Below, in pieces: positions 56,594 to 64,000 of a stretch of 64,000 bases of DNA. The stretch comes from Ciona intestinalis. Taxonomy: Eukaryota; Chordata; Ascidiacea; Phlebobranchia; Cionidae. Position 1 is the first letter of the stretch; every line of letters begins with the position of its first letter. The position numbers were made by a program, and so were the translations under genes. Location: contig NC_020170.2 of assembly GCF_000224145.3 (NCBI RefSeq), positions 2,661,589 to 2,725,588 on the forward strand, in the 5' to 3' direction. The notes beneath the pieces were generated by a model. It was given only the letters and a program-made list of their open reading frames with translations. It did not search any database and was not told the origin of the DNA.

Positions 56594-56784
56594 TATAGAA
56601 TCGTGGGGTAAGATGGGTCATTTTTTCACTCATTTTTTCCCTCCCTTTTGGGGGGTAAATAAAAAAAACATTTAAAAAATTAACGTATTGTCACGACTTT
56701 CATAGACCGTTGTTGATTGTTTAATACACGATCAAGGTATTTAGATATTATGTGCTAAAAGTGTCCCGTGTCACCCCACGGTAT
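56594..56784 (-). mobile_element. MITE, subfamily A-like with B-type ends
   Basis: tagaatcgtggggtaagatg to gtgtcaccccacggtata. Abuts another copy in opposite orientation. Confidence 0.82.
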
Positions 56785-56785
56785 A

Positions 56786-56978
56786 GTAACGTGGGGTAAG
56801 ATAGGATACCGTTATCACTAATATTTTATAATTCTTTATCGTGTTTTAAACAATTAATAATGCTTTGGTAGATCGAAGATACAGTTATTTAACACTTCCG
56901 TAAAATTCTTGGTTTACCACCAAGTGAGACGACAAAAGAGAGTTTAAACATGTCCCATTTAATCCCATTCTACTATAT
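56786..56978 (+). mobile_element. MITE, subfamily B, full length
   Basis: tagtaacgtggggtaagata, taccgttatcactaatattt, catgtcccatttaatcccat, ctacta. Confidence 0.82.
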
Positions 56979-56982
56979 ATGA

Positions 56983-57032
56983 GAAATCAACATAACTGTA
57001 GTTTTGTATAATCAACATAACTGTAGTTTTGT
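56983..57032 (+). repeat. Tandem pair of a ~25-bp unit
   Basis: aatcaacataactgtagttt plus tgtat occurs twice back to back without change. Confidence 0.9.
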
Positions 57033-57276
57033 ATGGCAGTTTTTGTCTTAACTTTTATAGCACGCAACTTAATGTTGACTTGCGGTGGTGCCAATATAAG
57101 TTATATTGACAAACAGTTTTAACTAAACTTATTTCTTTGGACTTGAAAATGCGGACTTGTTTAAAACAAAATTTCGTTTATTTAAAAACTTGTATACGGT
57201 ACTGAATCTGTGAATTTAGCAGTGGTGAAACGGTGATAAACACCTAACTTTGAATCTTATAATAAAGCACCTAATT

Positions 57277-58164
57277 CTATTTAGACCTAGAGCTGCCGTC
57301 CATCACTTTAGGTATTTTCGTTTGTGTGTGCCACACGAGGATATCCTTGCAGTTATTGGCTTCAATATTTTCGCGTGTGACGCAAAGTGAACTTAAAAAG
57401 TCAGACTCCATGTCTGGTACATCACGAAAATGTGCCCCCGTTCTTTCAAGGAGTAATTTGATATGAAATGCAAAGCCAGCCATGTCGATTGGGGTTAATC
57501 TGTCAGGCCACCAAAATGTTCTCCATTCCAAAGCCTTGCCGTTTTCACATCTTACTGGGCCTTCGCTGAGTAAGTCACCAACTAAACCCACCTGCCACAC
57601 AGCAGCGCGTTTTGTTGCACGAATTTCATCAAACAGTTTCAACGAGTATGTGTTGTCATCGTCCATAAGATATACAATAGCATCTCTGGTCGCTGGTATG
57701 TTTCCTCGAATCCAGTTCAAAGCCAGGTTTCGTGTAGTGTAATCTTTTATATACTTTGTTGGACTTGGTATATTGTTCTTCGCGTTTAAGTGCGTGTAAT
57801 TAAGTCCTGATTTCTGCAGCAACTTGGTCACTGTCTCAGTTTTCTCATATGAATCCTCTGTCAGTATCCAATGAAACTTTGGTATATGGAGAAGAGTCTG
57901 CGATAAACGAGTGAGTTCTGGTAGCTGCAGATGTCTTGCATAGGTTGAGGTCACTCCAAATATTAAGGGCATGTCTTCTTTAATTGTTTCAATATGAAAC
58001 TCTGGTTCGGTCTTACAAAATTCTTTTGCTTTTTGCGGCTTCAGTATTGGGAACGATTTCCTCCACCATAATTTTTTTGTAGAAAATAATGTAAGCGTAA
58101 TTGCAAACAATACAGCGTATTTGTTTCGGCTGTAGCGTCCTCCATACTCTCCTAATAAATGCAT
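57277..58164 (-). CDS. Second GT43 glucuronyltransferase-like protein, ~295 residues, intronless
   Basis: Paralogue of the gene at 47448-48377. I chose the ATG at 58164 (MHLLGEYGG): a strong acceptor tttttcttttcag ends directly before it, whereas the in-frame ATG at 58212 is contributed by a MITE terminus. A weak anchor is at residues 16-27. Catalytic domain: LMDDDNTYSLKLFDEIR (156-172), DRLTPIDMAGFAF (211-223), DMESDFLSSL with Glu243, NNCKDILVWHTQTK. Odd points: the normally invariant VWPVGLVGGL reads VWQVGLVGDL, and the protein ends in DGSSRSK about 15 residues early, lacking the usual IEV tail. These suggest altered specificity or reduced activity, but the frame is intact. Confidence 0.9.
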   Translation of the reverse strand: MHLLGEYGGRYSRNKYAVLFAITLTLFSTKKLWWRKSFPILKPQKAKEFCKTEPEFHIETIKEDMPLIFGVTSTYARHLQLPELTRLSQTLLHIPKFHWILTEDSYEKTETVTKLLQKSGLNYTHLNAKNNIPSPTKYIKDYTTRNLALNWIRGNIPATRDAIVYLMDDDNTYSLKLFDEIRATKRAAVWQVGLVGDLLSEGPVRCENGKALEWRTFWWPDRLTPIDMAGFAFHIKLLLERTGAHFRDVPDMESDFLSSLCVTRENIEANNCKDILVWHTQTKIPKVMDGSSRSK

Positions 58165-58186
58165 CTGAAAAGAAAAAGACATGCTA

Positions 58187-58362
58187 CAGTAGAATGGGGT
58201 AAGATGGAACATGTGTTCATTCTCTCAAACAGTAAACAAATAATATTAAAAAATTATATACCCATGGCCCCAGCACTTAAAAAAAGAGCATATAGGGTAA
58301 AACACGGTCAGGAAATATAGGATTTATGTGCTAACGGTATTCCATCTTACCCCACAGTACTA
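58187..58362 (-). mobile_element. MITE, A/B intermediate, at the 5' end of the second GT43 gene
   Basis: cagtagaatggggtaagatg to atcttaccccacagtacta. Lies 22 bp upstream of the preferred GT43 start codon, so it probably provides promoter or leader sequence. Confidence 0.85.
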
Positions 58363-59762
58363 AAGGCTTACTGCTTTCGTGTTCTTAGAAGTATGACGCT
58401 TTCGTGCAGCGAAAGACCCAGCGGGGCCGCTCTGTGTTTTAATTCCTACGTTGCAATAAATACAACACTTTGCTGTTATTGCACAGACGCATAACACCAG
58501 CATATTCTGTTATACAGCTAACACTAATAGCCTGCGCTTTGCCACTACTTACCAACAATCTCATTCTACCAAGGGAAGGTACGTATCAAAATTCAGTATC
58601 CGGCCTGTCAAACTGCAGCTTGATTACAAATACCCACGATTCAACCATCACGAAATCAAAGGGGTTTCCATTGTTTATTATGGTACAGTTTTAGATCGTA
58701 ACCATATGATCATTGAACGCTGCCACCGAAACCGAAGAATTTAAGTTTTCATGGGCGAAGCTGTTATTGTTTTAGCGTATGCAGCCTTTGAGTCAGGATT
58801 TGAAATTGTACACCGTGTTATAAAACTGTCGTTGCCCGCCACATCAGGATAAATCACTTTTAGTATACACTTTTTCCAAGTTACACCACACAAGAACTAT
58901 AGGCAATAAAATGAACGGAAAGAAACAATTAGATAGACGTTTGTGCTAAAGGACCCCCCCTTGCATGATACTTTTTATAAGCAGAATATAATGCCGTATT
59001 TTGTTGCTATTTTAGCTACATTTTTATCTATAAAAACGCATTAGTCATGTTCGTGTTTTAAACGTTGAACAACATAAAACCAAAAAGTGCTGGAAATTGA
59101 TAGGCAAACATAAAGGAGAAATTTGCCAGTCGATTATTTATACAACATAAGCGCTCAGACCACGTCGTCGAAACTGAAAATTACGTATAGTATACGGATT
59201 AAGACTACTGCGTGTGTGGTTGGAACTCTGCATAGTTAAGGCCCGAGGGGAGATTTACTTTCGTGTGGGTAAAAATAGTTAAGTGTCAGAAAAAAGTCCA
59301 GCATTTTGCTTAAGGCCAAATCAGAAGGGTTCATTAGTATTAAAATATTTAAGTAGTTCGAAATTTTTGAATGGAGTAATGATCGAAACGCAACAGTTTT
59401 TCACTTTCTCACTAAATTGATTATAGCAGCCTGAAGTAATGTTTTGGGTATAAAAGCTTGCATTGCGTTAGCATAGGACTATGAGCGAATGTATGCCGAT
59501 TTATAATAAACATTGATACATGCGTATGGGTATAACGTTCGTGACTTGTGTCATACCTATAAGAATAATTATATACTTCAGATGGCAGCGTAGTAAGGAC
59601 ATAGTTAATACGCATACGGGCCGCTCTGTATTTAGCTCTGCTCATGTGGCGAGCTTGAAATTTGAATGTAGATTATAGAAAAGAAAGTAGGTTATAGTGT
59701 ATGGAAAAACTATTAAAGGTATATCAGAGAAAATTGGAAGTTTTAGGATTTCGTCCAAATAT
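58363..59762. other. Gene-free region of 1.4 kb
   Basis: A SINE 3' scrap at about 58800-58858 (caccgtgttataaaactgtc, cgccacatcaggataaatca). An AATAAA at 58452-58457 has no gene assigned. No other feature seen. Confidence 0.45.
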
Positions 59763-59958
59763 GTAGTAGAATGGGGAAAGAGGGGACATTTTTTATGCTA
59801 TTTTCTCGTCTTATTTGGTAGGAAACAACAAATATTCAAAGAAATACAAAACCGTATTCTCACGACTCCCATATATACCGTTGTATTTAAAAAAAAAACA
59901 CAATTAGGATATTTGGATATCATGTGCTAAAGGTGTCCCGTTTTCCCCACTCTACTAT
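59763..59958 (-). mobile_element. MITE, subfamily A
   Basis: gtagtagaatggggaaagag to gttttccccactctacta. Lies 150 bp upstream of trefoil-like gene 6. Confidence 0.9.
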
Positions 59959-60107
59959 TTATCAACGGAACTGTAGATTATTAATGCAAACGTTATCAAT
60001 CTTAATACTTCCAACTTGTTCCATAGTTGCACAATATTCACCGGAAGCGTTTAAACGGCTGAAATAGGTAATTTGCATTTTAAAAGCCTCGGCGTGTTGT
60101 CAAAAAA

Positions 60108-60719
60108 ATGGGTAAATTATTTTCGAAGGATTCGTCGAGTCATTGTAGTGAGGAATGCAGCGACCGTGACCTACCGATTGAGGATATTTGGACCCCGGCA
60201 ACTTACATGGAAATTGTTCATAAAGAGTTTGTAAACCACAAAGCGTGGCCGCATCGTTTGGAAGCAAGGGGGCATGTATATGCTGAACTTGAGTACGAAA
60301 AGAAAGAATGGTATACATGGAAGTCTGTGGAGGGGAACCTGTTCATTTTTTCCGTGAAAGTAAATGAAGAAAATTTACTTTACATGGTGGTATCAAAACC
60401 TAAAATTGGATCGCAGAAAATACATATCGTTAACGGTGTAGAGCCATGCGCAAACGATGCACTTGAGTCGGATCCACGGGTGTTTGAGTATATTAATTTA
60501 CCGCATTCGGAAGGGCACGTTTTGTACAACCGCGTATCCAAGAAGTACATTGGTATAAACAATCATAACGCTCTGATTCCAGTAAAACAAGAACAACGGG
60601 CTGCACATTTTATATTAACTACTCCGCTCGAAGCAAAAAAGGAGCAGAAACAAGAGGAAAACGTGGAAGTGGAACTGAAGCAATGCGAAACTGAATTAGT
60701 ATTACAGCAAGTAGAATAA
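60108..60719 (+). CDS. Beta-trefoil-like family protein 6 (subgroup III), 203 residues
   Basis: Single exon. Starts MGKLFSKDSS, which fits the N-myristoylation consensus well (Gly2, Ser6, Lys7). Then DLPIEDIWTPA (21-31), HKAWPH (44-49), WYTWKSVEGNLFIFSVKV (68-85), LLYMVV, DPRVFEYINL (122-131), GHVLYNRVSKKYIGINN (136-152), AAHFILT. A Glu/Lys/Gln-rich tail from about residue 174 resembles that of gene 5, suggesting a conserved flexible or helical extension in this subgroup. No signal peptide. Confidence 0.84.
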   Translation: MGKLFSKDSSSHCSEECSDRDLPIEDIWTPATYMEIVHKEFVNHKAWPHRLEARGHVYAELEYEKKEWYTWKSVEGNLFIFSVKVNEENLLYMVVSKPKIGSQKIHIVNGVEPCANDALESDPRVFEYINLPHSEGHVLYNRVSKKYIGINNHNALIPVKQEQRAAHFILTTPLEAKKEQKQEENVEVELKQCETELVLQQVE

Positions 60720-61020
60720 CGCCCGAGCATGTTTTGTTTTTATACCACTTTATTTACCAGTCTTGTTTCTGTGCATTGTGTAAAAGTAATGTTTATAAAT
60801 TGAGGGCTATGCCTTGCTTTAATCAATACTTTGTCAATAAACTACAAAACTTTCGAAACGACTTCGGTTCACGTATTCGTGACAGAGTTGACAGTTTAAC
60901 TAATTGAATAATAGTCGCGTTTTAATTTTGGCTATTATTAATCATTGTGTCGTTCAATGTTTTGTCACGTATGCGGAGTGAGGTGCTAAAACCATAGTTC
61001 GTACATAAACAATACTAATA

Positions 61021-61490
61021 TAGCACTGTGGGGTAAGATGGGACACCGATAGCACCTGAAACGGACATTTCCTGATCGTGTTTTGAACAACCAACAACGC
61101 TGTTTTAGAGTCGCGGGACTATGTTTGTATAGTACTGTGTGGGAAGATGGGACACCTTTAGCACATAATTTCCAAATGTCCTGATCGTGTTTTAAACAAT
61201 TAACAACGGTCTATGGAAGTCGTGAAGATACGGTTTAATATAATTCCTTAAATGTTCCTTGTTTACCACCACCACCAAATGGTATACGAGACTATATATT
61301 GAAAAGGTGTCCCATCTTCCCCACCCCGCTGTTGGATAAGATGGGATACTGTTGGCACCTAAAACGACATTTCCTGGTCACGTTTTGAGCAATTACTAAC
61401 GAGTCGCGGGTCTACGGTTGTAGAATTCTGTAATTATTCCTCTTTGATGCTATGATTGAGACGGGAAAAGAGAACGACAACATGTGTTCA
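61021..61490 (+). mobile_element. Three adjacent MITE copies (B left part, full A, B)
   Basis: 61021-61128 is a B left half (cactgtggggtaagatggga). 61129-61332 is a full-length A copy (tagtactgtgtgggaagatg to tcttccccaccccgct). 61333-61490 is a second B copy (ttggataagatgggatactg, gagtcgcgggtctacggttg). They abut without spacer. Confidence 0.82.
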
Positions 61491-61689
61491 ATTCGGATTG
61501 TAACAGTTGACTGTGTGACGTGCTGTTTATGCAACTCCATTTCTCTTTCATTGAACTTTTCAAATATTGTCTGAAAAAATATATATACAGCCGAGGGGTA
61601 TCCAAAAGCATTTGTGTTTGTTTAAATATTAAATAAAGTTTTAGGAAATTTCATTCTTTGATTTATTACAGTTAAAAATACATTCATGC

Positions 61690-61832
61690 GATATTCCAAA
61701 AAAGAATTATCCACAAGTAACCTACTTATATAACTCTTAAGCTAGCACGAGGTGTATGAAACAGAACATCCGTGTTTGCGACTGTCATTTGATGCCGGCC
61801 ACACGAGGATAAAGTAAGTTACATTCATTCAT
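61690..61832 (+). mobile_element. SINE 3' portion
   Basis: aactcttaagctagcacgag, gtgtatgaaacagaacatcc, ccacacgaggataaagtaag and a cattcattcatt tail. Confidence 0.65.
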
Positions 61833-62136
61833 TCCTATACTTACAATATTGAATGTTAAAGCGTCACCCAACGTCTATACTAACTTTGGTGTCACCCATT
61901 GCACTGAAACAACTGGAAACTTCTGTACAAATCGTAGTTGATTTAATGTTGGCCTTTTAGACCTAAACTTAAAACACAGAAAGCATATAATACGCTTACA
62001 ACATTTAAATGGTAAAAGTGTTCATCTATAAATCTACAATTAGTTGGTAAACATAAGTTTTTTCTTAATACTTTTTGTTTCTCATTCTAGCTATCTATAG
62101 TCCCTGTATAATACTATTACAGTTAAATATGTAGTT
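61833..62136. other. Gene-free spacer
   Basis: Nothing recognised. Probable 3' flank of trefoil-like gene 7. Confidence 0.4.
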
Positions 62137-62708
62137 TTAATCCTTCGACTGTTGGGAAAGATTTTGTTGTGTTTGTTCATTTGCCGTCTCCAAATCAAAA
62201 TGAACAGCTGCAGTTTCTTCTTTCACAAGAATCATTTTTTTGTTTCCGTCAATTCCAATGTATTTCTGATTCATACTGTTGTACAAGACATGTTTGTCAG
62301 AGTAATGGTAAACGCTTGTATTCGAACACCCGTGGGTCTGTCGTTTCAAGTGAGTTACTTCTTGGTTCTACTCCTTTATGAATTTTTACCTTCAGTTTCC
62401 CCCCAAAACTCTTTTCAACGGTCAAATACAAGTACGACCCGGAATCCAATTTGACTGAGAATATGTAAAGATTAGCGTTGCTTGTTTTCCACGACCACCA
62501 TTTTTTTGGTTCGTAACGTAACTTGACGTAACAATTGGACTTAACGACCAATTGTTTTGGCCAAGCTTTGAAGCCTACATAACTCGTGCGAAGTATTTCC
62601 AGATTTACAGCCGGGCTCCAGATGTTTTCGATCGGTAGCTCCAAGACCACTGTCACAACTAGAAGTACTGGAACCTGAACTTGAACCTTTTGAACTTTTA
62701 AGGTCCAT
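62137..62708 (-). pseudogene. Beta-trefoil-like family member 7 (subgroup III), interrupted frame
   Basis: Host gene copy with the full subgroup III layout spread over three frames: MDLKSSKGSSSGSS head (62708 onward), then LELPIENIWSPA, FKAWPKQ, WWSWKTSNANLYIFSVKL, DPRVFEYKRLP (62640-62300), then YSDKHVLYNSMNQKYIGID and AVHFDLE (to 62137). One-base shifts occur near 62640 (between head and PIENIW) and near 62308 (between the RVFEYK and HVLYN blocks). All other members are single-frame, so this is either a young pseudogene or two base-call errors; everything else in it is well conserved. A Gln-rich tail (NEQTQQNLSQQSKD) parallels genes 5 and 6. Confidence 0.82.
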
Positions 62709-63149
62709 ATTTCTATTTTTCAATAGCTTTTAAAACTAAGATTTGAAATGCTTTGATATCAATGCAACTTGTATTCACAAAATAAAACACTGTGACAAAG
62801 TGTATAGATTGTAACAGGAACCCACGCCATTGGGCGGAAGTTATAAGTCACTTCCATGGGTTCCAACAATAAACTGATTTGTACCTGTTTAATATTAGGC
62901 ATATTTAATTTCCTACCTGTGTATTACGAGTACAAGTTACTTTGTTTAATGCGTATAGGTTACACATTACTTGGCAGCACATATACAGAATAGAAATATT
63001 TTCTGTTTTTTACAGATCCAGATATTTCCTACATGGGAATATTATTCCGATAAAAAATTAGAAAATAGTTACTTGGAGTAAAATTGTAACTGTTTTTATT
63101 TTATTGTTTCCGCCTCATCTGTGAACAAACAAAAATCTTTCAAAGTATT

Positions 63150-63346
63150 ATAGCATTGGGCGGGGGGAGATAGGACACCTTTAGAACATAATTTCCTAAT
63201 ATCCTGATCGTGTTTTAAACAATTAACAACGGTCTATATGAGTCGTGAGGACACGGTTTTAGAATTCTTTAAAGGTTTCATGTTTACTTCTTATTGGGAC
63301 GAGAAAATGGGACGAAAAGGTGTTCCATCTTTTCCACTGCTACTTT
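63150..63346 (+). mobile_element. MITE, subfamily A, nested in the 1.2-kb element
   Basis: tagcattgggcggggggaga to catcttttccactgctact. Confidence 0.88.
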
Positions 63347-63354
63347 ACGTAAAC

Positions 63355-63613
63355 AGAGCAGCACTGCTGATTGTTTAAAACATGTTTAGGAAACATGAGT
63401 TATTGTTTGTTAAAGATATATTCCATCTTACCCCATAATATAGTAGGGTGGGGGGAGATGGGACACCTTTGGCACATAATATCCAAATATCCTGATCGTG
63501 TTTTAAACAACCAACGACGTTTTATGGGAGTCGTGAGGATATACGTTTTTATAATTCTTTGACTGTTCTTCGGTTACTGTTATATGGGACGAGAAAATAG
63601 AATACACAGGTGG
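63355..63613 (+). mobile_element. MITE fragment plus right-truncated A copy, nested
   Basis: 63355-63438 is an inverted fragment ending tccatcttaccccataata. 63440-63613 starts tatagtagggtggggggaga and stops after gaatacacaggtgg without its right terminus. Confidence 0.85.
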
Positions 63614-64000
63614 GAAATTAAAGATGACTAATGTTATACAGGTAGGCCTATATGTGGTAGTAATTTACCGCTAACTCGTCTCGCCTCGATAACATTCCGG
63701 CGCTTTTATTCCTGCTGCCCGCGCCGAGTAATTAACGCTTTTGTTATGTCGTGTTGTACGCACAGTCACCAGTTAATTTAGTTGGTACTGCAGTATAGTT
63801 TTGTTGTATAGCGTTTACTTTAGGTTTAATATGATGTATTATATCGTTATTATATGTTTGTAGATATCCATCGTTTTACTTTGTTAAACCCAAATATAAT
63901 AAGTTACTTTATCACAGCCTACAAATCAGTTTATTTATAAAACCCATGGAAGTAACTTATAACTCCCGCCCACTGACGTGGGTTCCTGTTACAATCTATA

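Larger units (their letters stand above)
62801..64000. mobile_element. DNA element of ~1.2 kb with ~80-bp terminal inverted repeats
   Basis: 62801-62880 and 63921-64000 are reverse complements with few differences. Shared words are tatagattgtaacaggaacc and acttccatgggtt, ending in aaactgatttgt. No coding frame inside; two MITE copies have inserted into it. It reaches the window edge, so target duplication and true right end cannot be read. Superfamily unknown. Confidence 0.82.

Noticed and set aside
32498-63613. Regularly repeated inverted units considered as a CRISPR-like or tandem satellite array
   Set aside because: Spacing and orientation are irregular, copies have transposon termini and TA flanks, and the setting is a eukaryotic chromosome.

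Overview
The window looks like a chromosomal segment of a solitary tunicate (Ciona type). It has compact intron-rich genes, short AT-rich introns, dense short inverted-repeat elements, and chordate-type folate receptor, FAM193 and glycosyltransferase genes. Species assignment is inferred from gene content and repeats. Three 50-base N runs mark joins between contigs.

Layout. 1-2.1 kb: a small two-exon secreted peptide gene (minus) lying between inverted copies of a roughly 250-bp repeat. 3.2-5.8 kb: a four-exon folate receptor-like gene (minus) that single ORFs do not reveal. 7.9-29.4 kb: a 25-exon FAM193-family gene (plus) whose reconstructed frame stays open through every junction. Exons 20-23 appear twice, in two nearly identical blocks either side of an N gap, most simply an assembly duplication of two haplotypes. 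A non-autonomous hAT element with a perfect 8-bp target duplication sits in its first intron. Four perfect TGACGTCA sites follow its stop codon. 31.1-33.9 kb: a GT10 alpha-fucosyltransferase (plus) whose start is lost in a gap and whose predicted end runs into a transposon.

34.4-62.7 kb: seven single-exon paralogues of an unrecognised, probably intracellular, beta-trefoil-like family, in three subgroups. Three of them start with an N-myristoylation-type MGxxxS. Interspersed are a bacterial-type UDP-galactopyranose mutase without introns, two intronless GT43 glucuronyltransferase-like genes and a truncated GT43 pseudogene. Together with the fucosyltransferase, this makes a neighbourhood rich in sugar-nucleotide and glycan enzymes mixed with a lineage-specific trefoil family. 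Whether they work together is not shown by sequence.

About fifty copies of one MITE family (roughly 190-200 bp, inverted termini of the form CAGTAGGGTGGGG, probable TA target, two subfamilies) fill introns and intergenic space. tRNA-derived SINE pieces and a 1.2-kb element with 80-bp terminal inverted repeats at the right edge add to this. I see no rRNA, true tRNA gene, CRISPR array or viral element.
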